Shown piece by piece: positions 37,162-47,384 of a stretch of 64,000 bases of DNA; position 1 is the first letter of the stretch; each line of letters begins with the position of its first letter. The position numbers were made by a program, and so were the translations under genes. The notes beneath the pieces are model-generated. The model saw only the letters and a program-made list of their open reading frames with translations. It was not told where the DNA came from and did not search any database. The DNA comes from Pseudobdellovibrionaceae bacterium (GTDB taxonomy: Bacteria; Bdellovibrionota; Bdellovibrionia; Bdellovibrionales; Bdellovibrionaceae), in contig JABWCN010000016.1 of NCBI GenBank assembly GCA_013359135.1, forward strand, positions 1 to 64,000. The letters are read 5' to 3'.

Positions 37162-38487
37162 CTAAGCTGCTGTTGTTTGACTTGTCAGCTCTGCCTCAGC
37201 TTCTTTAGCTGAGCTTCTGCCCAGGTGATAGATCATCCTAAGCAAAGGGAATGCAGTTAAAAACCGAACAACACCGCCAAATAAAAATAAGTTGATGTAA
37301 CTATCATAGGAAAGAGTTAGCCATCTTAAACTCTGTGCTCCAATAAATGTTCCAATGATCGCAGCTAGGGACATAAAAAAATTATACATTGAAACAAAAG
37401 GAATCTTTTCCCGTAAGGAAACTTTTTTAAAAAGTATCAACTGAATTCCCACCTCAAAACAAGCCCAAGCCATTCCGCTAAAAAATTGTAACATCATAAT
37501 ATAGATCAGCCCATTAGAGACTCCCCACATCAGAGGCCCAGGTGAAATTAACAATACTCCCCAGAAAAAAACTCCATAAGGAGTAATTTTTTGACTTCTC
37601 TGCTCTAGGTACCAAGAGCAAAAAAACTTTCCAATCAATAAAGCCACCAAAGCTCCCATGTAATGAGAGTACTCCATCTTTAACTGTGCTAACATAAAAG
37701 GATTAACAAATGGTGCTGAAATAAAAACACTGGCATAAAATGGAAAAAGAGAAAATAAAAAGCTTCTCTCTTTAGAAGACTTTCGAATAAAATTCAACGT
37801 TTCTTTAAGAGAAAAATTTTGCTCTTTTAATACGCCACTCCATTCTGCTTTATAGGTCTTTCGACTCAATACAACACCAGAAAGCAAGCGACACAAGAAC
37901 GCAACAAAAAAAAGTCCACCAAAAACGCTAGAAAATGGCAAAAATTCAACCTTGTAGTTAAGCGCTAACCCTCCAGCTACAAGTCCTATGATAAGTCCTA
38001 CTTGAGAAATTTTAGCACGCACAGAAAAGTATTTGTTTTTCTCTGCTTCTGGAATCAGTTGACTCATCCAATAGGTCCAAAATGGATTCACTGAAAATCC
38101 ACTAGCCCAATACAAAGTGAAAATTAAAAAAAGAAAAACAATATCTGGTTTGTTTAAAGAGGAAAAAAACACCAACGGTAAAAAGGCACAAGCCTGCACT
38201 AAAACAGAACTTACCACCCACCATTTAGGATTACCAAGTTTCTGTACTAATTTCGGAGTAAACAGCTGCAAAAAAGCTCCTGTCACTAATGGCAAACTTG
38301 TTAGTATTCCAGCTGTTATTTGCCCAGAACCGAGGCTAATAGCATAGGCAGGCAAAAATGTTTCACCAGCTCCAACCATTAGTGAATAAAAAAATGCATC
38401 CATAAGGCTTAAGCGCATAGATCTATCTATTTGCTTTTCAAAATTAAAACTTAAATGAGACTTTGTGAATTCACCAATATTCTTCAT
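37162..38487 (-). CDS. MFS transporter
   Basis: The 441-residue protein has about twelve hydrophobic segments and an MFS-like loop after segment 2 (PKLVQKLGNPKWWV). An N-terminal cytoplasmic stretch of about 25 residues and a charged C-terminus fit the topology. The substrate is not predictable. It converges with the MCP gene. Confidence 0.85.
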   Translation of the reverse strand: MKNIGEFTKSHLSFNFEKQIDRSMRLSLMDAFFYSLMVGAGETFLPAYAISLGSGQITAGILTSLPLVTGAFLQLFTPKLVQKLGNPKWWVVSSVLVQACAFLPLVFFSSLNKPDIVFLFLIFTLYWASGFSVNPFWTYWMSQLIPEAEKNKYFSVRAKISQVGLIIGLVAGGLALNYKVEFLPFSSVFGGLFFVAFLCRLLSGVVLSRKTYKAEWSGVLKEQNFSLKETLNFIRKSSKERSFLFSLFPFYASVFISAPFVNPFMLAQLKMEYSHYMGALVALLIGKFFCSWYLEQRSQKITPYGVFFWGVLLISPGPLMWGVSNGLIYIMMLQFFSGMAWACFEVGIQLILFKKVSLREKIPFVSMYNFFMSLAAIIGTFIGAQSLRWLTLSYDSYINLFLFGGVVRFLTAFPLLRMIYHLGRSSAKEAEAELTSQTTAA

Positions 38488-38842
38488 TGCTTTTTTTCTA
38501 TAGAATAAATCTATTACAAACTTAAACCCTACCTTCAGTCCTATCGGACTTTATATTAAATATAATAAAGAAACCGGGATCATTTTCATTTATTTTTTTT
38601 AAGATGTATTTCACTTCATTCGCCTTTAATTACACACTGCTCTAAGGTCGAGGAATAGTCTATTTGTAATTGTCACCTATGAAAATCTAAACAAACAGAC
38701 TGACTTAAGTTGAAGTCTGTTTGTTGATAAATTTGACGTTTCAAATTTATTGCTTACTTATAATTGCAATGAAGTCTAAATATCTGGCCCAGCTCTTGCT
38801 GAATTCTATCGGTGTTACTAAAAATAATTTAAGGAGTTAAAT
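38488..38842. promoter_or_regulatory. Intergenic region with two hairpins and a candidate promoter
   Basis: No gene is seen in 355 bases. A perfect 12-bp stem (AACAAACAGACT / AGTCTGTTTGTT, 38690-38725, loop 12) is followed one base later by a perfect 10-bp stem (ATAAATTTGA / TCAAATTTAT, 38727-38750, loop CGTT). The second overlaps TTGACG (38733-38738), a possible -35 element; TATAAT follows at 38759-38764, but the 20-base spacer is long. The pair may be operators or a leader structure for the gene at 38843. Confidence 0.45.
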
Positions 38843-39895
38843 ATGAAAAACAAGCTGAGTGTTCTTTTATTGATAACCTTTTCATTTCAATTTGCAGTTA
38901 AAGCGGAAGAAGAGCCTAATTTTCAAAAAAAATGGGGCCTCGACCACACTGATTTTAAAGAGGAAAGAGCAGCGGCAGAAAAACGCAGAAAAGCCGACGA
39001 AGAACTTAAAATACAAAAATATGAATTTCGCCTCCGAGTTCTTCAAGCCCAGGAAGCAACCACAAATGAAATCCTGTCGACATTTCAAAAGGATTATACT
39101 TTTAACTATTTTCCTATGAATGGTTATCTCAAAACGAGAGAAGGCTCTATCAACTATCATACCTCTGTACTAGCTGATACCCAGAGAGAGCTTGTTAACT
39201 TAAGACCCCCATATACAAGTTCCTCTTCAGGTTTTGTTAAAAAACTTACATATCCGCCTGAAGTTACTTATGATGGAATTCGCTATTTGTATAATCCTCT
39301 TGATTCAGTTTATTTTAGAGAGGTGAATAGCCAAGTTATGATTTTTGCAAGTTACCATACAGCTACTGCCAAAAACCATAGAGATAGAGAGAGTCAAGTC
39401 TATAAAATTGCAAATTTAAAAGACAGTATTAATGAAGATCCAAATATTTTTGAACACATTAACACTCTTCTAAATGAAGAAAAAAAACTACTTCCTTATA
39501 AAAAAATGGGCTTTTTATTAGAAGAATTTCTTCTTGATGAAGCAAAAGAAATGTTAATTTCAAGAAATCTGAAAACGATTAGCTTAAAAGACATTCTAAC
39601 AAATCCAAGGTTTTATTCCCTAAGAGAGACAGCCTTGAACAGTTTAGAGCAAACCATGGAAAACTTCAGAAGACAGGGCTATATATTAACAGATCTTGTA
39701 AATCCTAGTGAAATTTCCTACTCATCTTCTTATGATAAGTGGGTTATAAGTAAATTTAAATTTCACAAGGAAAATTTATTTTCAAATTGGTCGGAAGTTG
39801 AAAAAGCCACTCCAGAAAAATATCAAGAAAGATTTTCAAGAGCAAAATTCAACAGCCCCTTTCTGTCATGTCTGTCTAAATATAGAAGGTTATAA
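38843..39895 (+). CDS. Exported protein of unknown function, 3' end possibly frameshifted
   Basis: The 350-residue precursor has a signal peptide (cut near VKAEE) and a good AAGGAG site. The mature protein is highly charged; residues about 30-75 are Lys/Glu-rich and probably coiled coil. No family is recognised. Past the stop, the +1 frame stays open to 40013 with similar amino-acid use (ILFLNKTQGKKVNIADYLL), so the ancestral protein may have been about 40 residues longer and lost its end by a frameshift near 39860-39890. The next exported unknown starts 48 bases after that extended end. Confidence 0.65.
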   Translation: MKNKLSVLLLITFSFQFAVKAEEEPNFQKKWGLDHTDFKEERAAAEKRRKADEELKIQKYEFRLRVLQAQEATTNEILSTFQKDYTFNYFPMNGYLKTREGSINYHTSVLADTQRELVNLRPPYTSSSSGFVKKLTYPPEVTYDGIRYLYNPLDSVYFREVNSQVMIFASYHTATAKNHRDRESQVYKIANLKDSINEDPNIFEHINTLLNEEKKLLPYKKMGFLLEEFLLDEAKEMLISRNLKTISLKDILTNPRFYSLRETALNSLEQTMENFRRQGYILTDLVNPSEISYSSSYDKWVISKFKFHKENLFSNWSEVEKATPEKYQERFSRAKFNSPFLSCLSKYRRL

Positions 39896-40060
39896 AATTT
39901 TATTTTTAAATAAAACTCAAGGAAAGAAGGTCAATATAGCAGATTACCTTCTTTCTAATAACCCCAAAAGTGAGTATAGCCTTAAAAGCAAATTAAATCG
40001 ATTAAGATGCTAGTTGGCATATATATTGAAAGAATTAATTTAACCAATGGGCTATACTCT

Positions 40061-41251
40061 ATGAAGTTAATTATTCTCTATTTACAGCTTTTTATGCTGG
40101 CAATCTTTAGCCAAGCTAAACCTACTTCGGTAACTCCAGAACTTCTAATACAGGGGAATAATCCCATTTATGATCTTCATCCATATGATTTGGCTCTTTA
40201 TTATAATGGCAGCAACTACAGCAAGGATATTTTTGAAAATTACTCTAAAGATTACTTACTTAGTGAAATCCAACGAGATTCCAAAGAAAACAACAAATCA
40301 AAGACCGAAATCTTAATTCCTTTTGGACCAACTTTAGACTTTACTGATTTAGAGACAGAACTTAAGACTTCTAAATTCTACGCGTTTAATCTGTTTAAAA
40401 AATATCAACGCGAAATGCGCACCGACATAAAAAACTCTCTTGAGGCTAACATTCAAAATCTATCTGAAGCTGAATTAAAACTTTTTCTTTCTAAAAAGCA
40501 TGAGTACCTTAAAAACACTGGAAAGCGGCTTGAAAGTGTCTTTCTTTATTTAAAAATCAAGCCAAACTATAGACTCATTAATCACTTTCTTCGTTCTGTC
40601 AACAATACGATATATCTCAGTTCAAATGCATTTCTTCATTCTAACACCGTTGGAGTGCCCATTTATTTGACTCTAGGTTTCGGAATGGCTTTTGGACGCC
40701 TATTTTATGATTTAATTATTGCCAATACTCCCCTGAAGAATAAAATAAATCCTAACTTTGGATTCTATTTCTTATCAGCCTTTGGGATAGCTGTTTCTAC
40801 CACAACTATTGGAAAAAGAAAACTTCGCAGTCTAGACTTATTTGTTGATTTTGAAAGTTTTAAAAAAGCACTAACTCCAGTACTAGAGGGCTTTGGAGGT
40901 TTAGGCTTTGGAGTCCACTTTGAATCAAGAAACATTGTGGAAAGTGAGAAGGGTTTAGCAAAAATTCAAGCTCATAATTCCTACGATCAGGCTAACTATA
41001 TTCCCCTGGTTGGTATGGTTAAAGCTGGGAAAAACGACTTTAGTATCAACCATGGAGCCGTGGTGACTTGGCCCATTTATTCATTATTCCATGATAATCA
41101 TTTCTCAAGAAAGTACTTTCATATAACTTTTTATGACTCTGAAAATAAAAAAGATTCAGGTTTTAAAAATATATATCGTTCTCTTGTTTCTCTTTTTAAA
41201 AAGACTATTTTCGAGGAAAAATTTAAATCTCAGTGCCTATCAAATTATTAA
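40061..41251 (+). CDS. Exported protein of unknown function
   Basis: ATG at 40061 is chosen because the signal peptide (MKLIILYLQLFMLAIFSQAK) starts there; an upstream ATG at 40007 would add 18 residues before it. The 396-residue precursor has a charged first half and, from about residue 185, hydrophobic strands and Gly-rich stretches (YLTLGFGMAFGRLFYD, FGGLGFGVHFE), suggesting membrane association or a barrel-like part. It follows the 38843 gene and ends at a strong terminator. I recognise no family. Confidence 0.6.
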   Translation: MKLIILYLQLFMLAIFSQAKPTSVTPELLIQGNNPIYDLHPYDLALYYNGSNYSKDIFENYSKDYLLSEIQRDSKENNKSKTEILIPFGPTLDFTDLETELKTSKFYAFNLFKKYQREMRTDIKNSLEANIQNLSEAELKLFLSKKHEYLKNTGKRLESVFLYLKIKPNYRLINHFLRSVNNTIYLSSNAFLHSNTVGVPIYLTLGFGMAFGRLFYDLIIANTPLKNKINPNFGFYFLSAFGIAVSTTTIGKRKLRSLDLFVDFESFKKALTPVLEGFGGLGFGVHFESRNIVESEKGLAKIQAHNSYDQANYIPLVGMVKAGKNDFSINHGAVVTWPIYSLFHDNHFSRKYFHITFYDSENKKDSGFKNIYRSLVSLFKKTIFEEKFKSQCLSNY

Positions 41252-41285
41252 AACATGTCTAAATCACTTTGAGTTTTTATTAAAA

Positions 41286-41320
41286 AAAAAACGCTGATGC
41301 TACTAACATCAGCGTTTTTT
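41286..41320. terminator. Bidirectional rho-independent terminator
   Basis: ACGCTGATG and CATCAGCGT form a perfect 9-bp stem with loop CTACTAA, extended by A and T runs. It lies between the 40061 gene and the converging pyrophosphatase gene. Confidence 0.92.
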
Positions 41321-41337
41321 GTATTTTAAAGTAAAAT

Positions 41338-43416
41338 CTAACCACCAATAGTAGCGATCAATTGAGCAATCAAAAGAGAAACAACACTCATAACTTTAAT
41401 TAATATGGCAACACCAGGTCCAGAAGTGTCTTTGAATGGATCTCCAACAGTATCCCCAACCACTGCTGCTTTATGCAGGTCGGAACCTTTAGGGTGTCCA
41501 GGCATTCCACCTTTTTCAATGAATTTTTTAGCATTATCCCAAGCACCACCAGCATTAGCCATAAATAAAGCCATGGTTGCACCTACTGCCAAAGCTCCAG
41601 CTAATGTTCCGGCTAAAGCCTGAGGACCCAAAATATATCCAACTAGTACTGGGGCAAGGACCGCAATCATTCCAGGAAGAATCATTTGTTTCAACGCAGC
41701 TAAAGTTGCAATATCAACAATTTTAGCGGGTTGTGGCTCTGCCTTACCTTGCAATAACCCAGGAATTTCTTTAAATTGTCTTCTAATTTCTTCAACGATA
41801 TCTCCTGCAGCTTTACCAACTGCTGTCATCGTCGTTGCTCCAACAAGAAATGGCAAAATAGAACCTATTAGGATACCAATTAAAACTCCAGAAGAGGTTA
41901 AATCCAAAGACATCTTTGCAAGACCAGCTTCAATACGATAGTGGTTCACTTCCATATTAAAAGCACTAAATAAAGCCACAACTGTTAGAATGGCAGAACC
42001 GATAGCAAATCCCTTACCGATAGCGGCCGTTGTATTTCCAACAGCATCTAACTCATCAGTGATAGCTCTTACTTCTTTACCAAGACCGCTCATTTCAGAA
42101 ATACCACCTGCATTATCAGCAATAGGCCCATAGGCATCTACAGTCATTACAACAGCTGTTCCAGCTAACATACCCACAGCCGCCATTGCGATTCCATAAA
42201 GTCCCAAATACCGATCAGCAATACCTGCTGCAACAACAACGATCAAAGTAGGAACGGCTACTGATTCCATCCCCACAGCAAGACCACGAATGACATTAGT
42301 CGCAGGACCAGTAATTGAAGCCTGAGCAATTTTTTTAATTGGCCCCATAGAAGTATAATAGTCAGTAACTAAACCAATAAGTGCACCACCGATAGAACCA
42401 GCTGCTAAAGCGATAGTAACACCTTGAGAAACACCCCAAATAGGCATCAAGATAGCACTCACCAAAGTCAACAGAATAGGAGGAACAATCAAGGCAAATC
42501 TTAAGATCGCAGCAGGAGCGAACATTGCACGAATAGCACGAGTTAAAAAGATCACCAAAATAGAAATCAATAATCCAATTGATGAAAGAACCAAAGGAAG
42601 AACAATGGCAGCATTTCTCAAAACGGAATCATCACCACCTGGTATCAACTGTGTTAACGAAGATGTAGGTATTGTAAAAGCGATTGCCATGGCCGAAACA
42701 ATTGCAGCTACCATGGATTCATAAATATCTGCTCCCATACCAGCTACGTCACCTACGTTATCACCAACATTATCCGCAATCACACCAGGGTTTCTTGGAT
42801 CATCCTCAGGAATTCCTTCAATCACTTTTCCAGCAATGTCTGCACCAACATCTGCGGCCTTAGTATAAATACCTCCACCGATACGCGCAAAAAGAGCAAT
42901 AGACGAAGCACCCACAGCAAAGGCATGTAAAACTGTTCCAACAATTTTTTGATCTTTATAAACAAGGTACAAAACACCAAGTCCTATAAGTCCCAAACCA
43001 GCAACAGAAAGCCCCATAACCGCACCACCATCAAGCGCCACTAATAAAGCTGCGGGCTTTGAGCCAGTAGTCGCTGCCTGAGTAGTTCTGACGTTAGCAT
43101 ACGTAGCCGCTTTCATTCCAAAAAATCCCGCAAGTAAACTCAAAAAAGCACCTAACAAAAAGAAAATAGCTGCTTCAACACCCAAGGTAGAAAATAAAGC
43201 AATTCCCACTATAACAGAGTAAATACCAAGAACTTTATACTCTCGAACAAGAAACGCCATGGCGCCTTCTCTTACGTACGTAGAGATTCTATTCATGGTT
43301 TCATTTCCTGTTGGATTTGCCTTCATTTTAAAGTAAAGAAACAAAGCCACTATTAGTCCCACCAAACCTGAAATGGCAGGGAGCTGCAACAACGAAGCGT
43401 CAGATAAACTCATCAT
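41338..43416 (-). CDS. hppA: Membrane-bound ion-translocating pyrophosphatase
   Basis: The 692-residue protein has about 16 membrane segments and the pyrophosphate-binding signatures [20 protein letters not shown] and [34 protein letters not shown] at the C-terminus completes the active site. The family hydrolyses pyrophosphate and pumps H+ and/or Na+ across the membrane. The stretch [10 protein letters not shown] has Ala where potassium-independent enzymes have Lys, so potassium dependence is predicted. Ion choice cannot be settled by eye. GGTGGA precedes two consecutive ATG codons. Confidence 0.95.
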   Translation of the reverse strand: MMSLSDASLLQLPAISGLVGLIVALFLYFKMKANPTGNETMNRISTYVREGAMAFLVREYKVLGIYSVIVGIALFSTLGVEAAIFFLLGAFLSLLAGFFGMKAATYANVRTTQAATTGSKPAALLVALDGGAVMGLSVAGLGLIGLGVLYLVYKDQKIVGTVLHAFAVGASSIALFARIGGGIYTKAADVGADIAGKVIEGIPEDDPRNPGVIADNVGDNVGDVAGMGADIYESMVAAIVSAMAIAFTIPTSSLTQLIPGGDDSVLRNAAIVLPLVLSSIGLLISILVIFLTRAIRAMFAPAAILRFALIVPPILLTLVSAILMPIWGVSQGVTIALAAGSIGGALIGLVTDYYTSMGPIKKIAQASITGPATNVIRGLAVGMESVAVPTLIVVVAAGIADRYLGLYGIAMAAVGMLAGTAVVMTVDAYGPIADNAGGISEMSGLGKEVRAITDELDAVGNTTAAIGKGFAIGSAILTVVALFSAFNMEVNHYRIEAGLAKMSLDLTSSGVLIGILIGSILPFLVGATTMTAVGKAAGDIVEEIRRQFKEIPGLLQGKAEPQPAKIVDIATLAALKQMILPGMIAVLAPVLVGYILGPQALAGTLAGALAVGATMALFMANAGGAWDNAKKFIEKGGMPGHPKGSDLHKAAVVGDTVGDPFKDTSGPGVAILIKVMSVVSLLIAQLIATIGG

Positions 43417-43547
43417 CTTTTTCCACCTTTATTTTCAATATCGTTATTTTTAATTATTTTGTTTTAAAAATTTTGTATCATTAAAAAGCCTGAATAATAA
43501 ATTTTTGTCAACCAATTCCTACGGCAAGCAAAGAACAGAATATATCT

Positions 43548-44285
43548 TTATAAATACTCCAACTCAAAAACCATTGGGAAATGATCAGAGCCATTAACAT
43601 TGTCCAAAATTTCAGCTTTTACCACCTTGAAACCCCTAAAAAATAAATGATCTAGTTTTAGAACTCTAGAATCATTTTCAAAATGATGATGAGTGATATT
43701 GTATTTTTCTAATAACTGCAAAAGCTGATGCCAACGAGTCAAACTCCAGGTGTTAAAATCCCCTGCAAAAATGATCGGACCATGATGATGGGTGATCCTA
43801 TCTACCAAATCTTCCATAAATAGTTTAAATCGAGAGGTCGTTGTAAAATTAACGACATGAGTGTTGACCAGCAAAGTGTTTTTTAACTTAAGATCAGCTA
43901 TCAAGCTCACCTTGGGAGTCCAAAATAACAACTCTTTCTCTGATCCTCGAACTAAAGTGTACTCTTTGACAGCTAACTTACTCCCTAGAGCAACCCCTGT
44001 TTCTATATGATTATGACGGTACTTAAAGCTTTTACCAAAAGCCCAAGAAACGCCATCTAACAAGGAAAAAAATTGATTCATTGAGGCTTCTGAAGTCATC
44101 TCTTGCAAAAAAAAGAGATCACAATCAGTAAAGTTTTCTAAAAAATCTTTTTTGAAAGAAGGTTTCTTAAATTTATAAACATTCCAAACAAGAATTTTGA
44201 TCTTGTTTGGAACCTCTGTAGTCTTTGGAGACTGACCGAAAAACTCTAACTCAGAACTAGGATGAGGAACCTTAAAAAAAACCAA
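43548..44285 (-). CDS. Endonuclease/exonuclease/phosphatase (EEP) family protein
   Basis: The 245-residue protein has the EEP motifs in order: KILVWNVYK, LFFLQEM with the metal-binding Glu, VNTHVVNF, FAGDFNTW, and LDHLFFRG with GSDHFPMV at the end. Family members cut DNA, RNA, sphingomyelin or inositol phosphates; the substrate is unknown, though it is closest in layout to YafD-like proteins. The start is TTG at 44285, just after the stop of the endonuclease I gene, and no signal peptide is seen. It may be translationally coupled to that gene. Confidence 0.85.
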   Translation of the reverse strand: MVFFKVPHPSSELEFFGQSPKTTEVPNKIKILVWNVYKFKKPSFKKDFLENFTDCDLFFLQEMTSEASMNQFFSLLDGVSWAFGKSFKYRHNHIETGVALGSKLAVKEYTLVRGSEKELLFWTPKVSLIADLKLKNTLLVNTHVVNFTTTSRFKLFMEDLVDRITHHHGPIIFAGDFNTWSLTRWHQLLQLLEKYNITHHHFENDSRVLKLDHLFFRGFKVVKAEILDNVNGSDHFPMVFELEYL

Positions 44286-44287
44286 CT

Positions 44288-45187
44288 TTAGAAATCACTA
44301 ATCAACTCGGCAAGCTCTGGATAATCAATGAATGGATTACGGTTGCCTTGAATTTTATAAATTTCTTCATTACGAGTAATCTCTTCTTGATCTACAGGAT
44401 ATTGCGCATTCCACTTTTTCAAGTAGGCTTCTTCCTCGGGGTCAATGGGTAGATCATATCTAACTGAAAAGTAAAAAATAGCCCTTGCTACACGGCCTTT
44501 GTGAACCTGTGGAGGCTCGAAAACATCTCTACCAGAACTAGAACTCTTACCATACTTAGATTGTTGGCATTTCAAAGGAACTGTATTTGTAGAAACATCA
44601 CCAAAATTTTTATTACCTCTGATTGCATTCAACTGAGAGTCAGTAGGGTACAAATGATGTAAATCTGATTTTTGAAAGTCTTTATTAAATTTACCGCTAA
44701 AACGCGACTGCGGCCAAGTATGCTCAACATTAATCACAGTGTTATCAGGGATAGTTTGAGGGGCTGGACCTTTTTTGCCTCGAAACTCCTCTTTGCCGTA
44801 ATATTTATTACAGTAGGCCTCTTTAATAACAAATTGATTATCTTGTTTTACTAAGTACAAATACCCCATTAAAAAAATTCTAGCGCGATCATATCCAAGG
44901 CTGATTTGTGTATAACAAGACGGAGTTCTGCTATCGCATCTTTCCGTAAGATCATCTAACTGACCTGGTTTTTGAATATGGTAACTTCTTAATATGCTTT
45001 TTAAAACATACTTCAGATTTTCATCTTTAGAATTAATCCTAAGTGCCGCATATAAGTTCTGCGAATAATAGGGAATAACCTGAGTGGATGGAGTTCGGAA
45101 TGGGTTTCTCGCCTGGAAGGCAAAAACCTGGGTACTTGCTAGTAAAATAATAACAAGTGAATTGCTAATAAGTTGGATCAATTTCAT
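44288..45187 (-). CDS. Exported endonuclease I (EndA/NucM type)
   Basis: The start at 45187 is chosen because GGGAGCG precedes it and the signal peptide (cut near VFAFQA) begins there; the frame is open 93 bases further. The 299-residue precursor has the endonuclease I motif VEHTWPQSRF with KSDLHHLYPTDSQLNAIRGN, which binds magnesium in a beta-beta-alpha fold. Such enzymes degrade DNA in the periplasm or outside the cell. An EEP gene follows at once. Confidence 0.93.
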   Translation of the reverse strand: MKLIQLISNSLVIILLASTQVFAFQARNPFRTPSTQVIPYYSQNLYAALRINSKDENLKYVLKSILRSYHIQKPGQLDDLTERCDSRTPSCYTQISLGYDRARIFLMGYLYLVKQDNQFVIKEAYCNKYYGKEEFRGKKGPAPQTIPDNTVINVEHTWPQSRFSGKFNKDFQKSDLHHLYPTDSQLNAIRGNKNFGDVSTNTVPLKCQQSKYGKSSSSGRDVFEPPQVHKGRVARAIFYFSVRYDLPIDPEEEAYLKKWNAQYPVDQEEITRNEEIYKIQGNRNPFIDYPELAELISDF

Positions 45188-45383
45188 CTTCGCTCCCGTA
45201 GTAAAGCATTTAGGTGCCTCGTAGAAACGCCAAACCTTGAAAAAATTAATCGATGAAACAACTTCTAAGCCTAACACCAAGAAATTTTATCTATTATTGG
45301 CATATACTGGTTAATGTTTAACAAAAAGTAATTATAGCTTGTAAAAAATTCAACAAAATTCATTTCAAGATTTGATTTTGAAA

Positions 45384-46370
45384 TCAAGCGTTACGAGTTT
45401 TTTTAAACCAGTTCAAGGTTGACTCGCAGATTTTATAGAGATCTTCATTTTGTGGCTTCCAGCTTAACTCAGCTTTAATTTTACTTACATCTGCCACAAC
45501 AGCTGCTGGATCTCCTGCCCTGCGAGGTCTTATGGTATAGGGAACTGCCTTTCCTGTAATCCTTGAAAAAGCATCTATCACTTCTTTTACAGAATATCCT
45601 TTACCATAACCACAGTTATAAACTTCATTAACCAAACCCTGGCTATCATAAAGCTTCTCAGCTGCTACCACATGAGCTGCCGCCAGGTCCTCCACATGAA
45701 TATAATCCCTGACTCCAAAACCATCAGGCGTAGGAAAGTCGGCACCAAAAACCTCCAGCTGCTCTTTATATCCAAGCACTACATCGCATAGGTTTTTAAT
45801 TAAATTAAACGAACCTAATGATCTTTGACCTAAAGAAAGATCATTAGAAGCTCCTGAAACATTGAAGTAACGTAAACTGATAAAGTTCATTTTATTGGTT
45901 TTACTCTGAGAAAAAAGAGCTCTCTCTGAAAAAAACTTAGATTCCCCATATGGGTTTATTGGCTTTAAATCGTCATCCTCTGAGACTAGTTTTTTTTGCG
46001 TATCTCCATAAACAGCTGCTGTCGAAGAAAAAATAAATTTAGAAACGCCACTACGCTCACAGCACTGAAGCAAGTTTAAGGTTCCTAAAAAATTATTATC
46101 ATAGTAGTCTAGAGGATTGATAATGGATTCTGGTACATTTAACTTCGCAGCAAAGTGCAATACAAGATCTACTTTATTATCTCTCATCACTCTCGCAGGA
46201 AGCTCCCTATCTCTGACATCACCTAAAACAAATTTACAGTTCTGATGTAAAGCCTCTTTGTATCCAGTGGAAAAATTGTCATATACAATAACTTTATGTC
46301 CCTTTTCAATAAGTTGATGGCTAACAACAGAACCTATATAACCTGCTCCGCCAGTTACAAGAATATTCAT
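45384..46370 (-). CDS. galE: UDP-glucose 4-epimerase
   Basis: ATG at 46370 is chosen over one 7 codons upstream because GGAGAG lies 5 bases before it. The 328-residue protein has the NAD-binding ILVTGGAGYIGS, the catalytic YGESKFFSE (Tyr-x-x-x-Lys) and FSSTAAVYG. It interconverts UDP-glucose and UDP-galactose for surface polysaccharides. An inverted repeat (ATTTCAA / TTGAAAT, 45362-45384) overlaps its stop and may be a weak terminator. Confidence 0.95.
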   Translation of the reverse strand: MNILVTGGAGYIGSVVSHQLIEKGHKVIVYDNFSTGYKEALHQNCKFVLGDVRDRELPARVMRDNKVDLVLHFAAKLNVPESIINPLDYYDNNFLGTLNLLQCCERSGVSKFIFSSTAAVYGDTQKKLVSEDDDLKPINPYGESKFFSERALFSQSKTNKMNFISLRYFNVSGASNDLSLGQRSLGSFNLIKNLCDVVLGYKEQLEVFGADFPTPDGFGVRDYIHVEDLAAAHVVAAEKLYDSQGLVNEVYNCGYGKGYSVKEVIDAFSRITGKAVPYTIRPRRAGDPAAVVADVSKIKAELSWKPQNEDLYKICESTLNWFKKTRNA

Positions 46371-46430
46371 TTTACTCTCCATGAGGTTCAATTAATAATT
46401 TTCTGGCTTTAGAGTCAATTTTAAAGTGAG

Positions 46431-47063
46431 CTAAATGCGACAAGCACTCAAGTCTTTGAGCTCTTTTTTTTCTACTACTTGCTGTCGATTGGATTTTAAT
46501 ACACCCTCACTGGCCCCCTGCCTAAAGTGAATCATAAAATACTCTGAGAAATATTCCATTTTCATTAACACTTTTTTACTGCCTTCACATTCAGCTTTCA
46601 AGCTTTTCAATCCACAAGCAAGTGCTGACCCCTGACAGGTAATCTCCTCTTCCTTTTGCTGAACTTTCACCAAAGTTCTAACTCTTTCCCCATTTAACTC
46701 TGTTTTTTGTCCGGAAGCCTCACTAGTAGAAAAAAACTTAAGAACCTGATCATCCTTATCAACAACCACTCCCTTATGTTTAATTTTAAATTCTATTTTA
46801 TAGTCTTTATTAGTAATAAATAATTTATCAAAACCCTCTATCTCAAGAAAATCGATAATCACTTTGAGATTCTTTTCATACTTTAAGGTTAAAGCCTGCG
46901 ATGAAAATAAGATTTGTTCTTTTTGATTGGTTCCTTTTTGCGTTCCATTAAACACGAAGGTATCCTGAGTGTAAAAATAACCTAAATCAGAAAAATGATC
47001 TGACCCGGCAAAACTGAATAAAGGGATTATTGTCAGACAAAACAGTAAAAATTTCATTCCCAT
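46431..47063 (-). CDS. Exported protein of unknown function
   Basis: The 210-residue precursor has a signal peptide (cut near SFAGS) and a GAGGT ribosome site. The mature part is beta-rich, with three Cys in TCQGSALACGLKSLKAEC and one near the end (SACRI). No family is recognised. It lies 60 bases before galE on the same strand and may share its transcript. Confidence 0.65.
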   Translation of the reverse strand: MGMKFLLFCLTIIPLFSFAGSDHFSDLGYFYTQDTFVFNGTQKGTNQKEQILFSSQALTLKYEKNLKVIIDFLEIEGFDKLFITNKDYKIEFKIKHKGVVVDKDDQVLKFFSTSEASGQKTELNGERVRTLVKVQQKEEEITCQGSALACGLKSLKAECEGSKKVLMKMEYFSEYFMIHFRQGASEGVLKSNRQQVVEKKELKDLSACRI

Positions 47064-47180
47064 GATTTCAACCTCGTTTTAAACTCTATTGAGTCGCTTT
47101 TTAGCTTCTAAAAGTTTCCATCAAATGAATTTCAATTTTCCTGCCATTTTTTTAAATGGTAATATCGACGGCCTAAATTT

Positions 47181-47384
47181 CTACTTACTAGTTGAGTTTC
47201 TCCCCTTACCTCTTAACTTCCAAACCCATGGTGACGATGGATTACTGTATTCATCTTTAAATAACAAATTCAGGGAGTTTCCGGCCATAGCAAATCTATC
47301 AAATGAAAACGTAATTTTAATAAAAGTTCTTGGTTGAAAGGGCTCTGTTGCTGTACCAACTTCATGAACAGTATAACTACCCAT
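47181..47384 (-). CDS. Doubtful small open frame, perhaps a gene remnant
   Basis: From ATG at 47384, 67 codons are open with less Lys than neighbours and no ribosome site or signal peptide. The opposite strand is also open over much of it. It may be a degraded gene or chance. Confidence 0.2.
   Translation of the reverse strand: MGSYTVHEVGTATEPFQPRTFIKITFSFDRFAMAGNSLNLLFKDEYSNPSSPWVWKLRGKGRNSTSK

Noticed and set aside
45188-45280. Longer N-terminus for endonuclease I
   Set aside because: It would bury the signal peptide; GGGAGCG supports the start at 45187.
47089-47337. Plus-strand open frame of 82 codons
   Set aside because: No ribosome site or coding character, and it overlaps another doubtful frame on the minus strand.
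47340-47353. GGGCTCTGTTGC resembles the terminal repeat of IS6-family elements
   Set aside because: No transposase, second end or target duplication is visible nearby; a partial match is probably chance.
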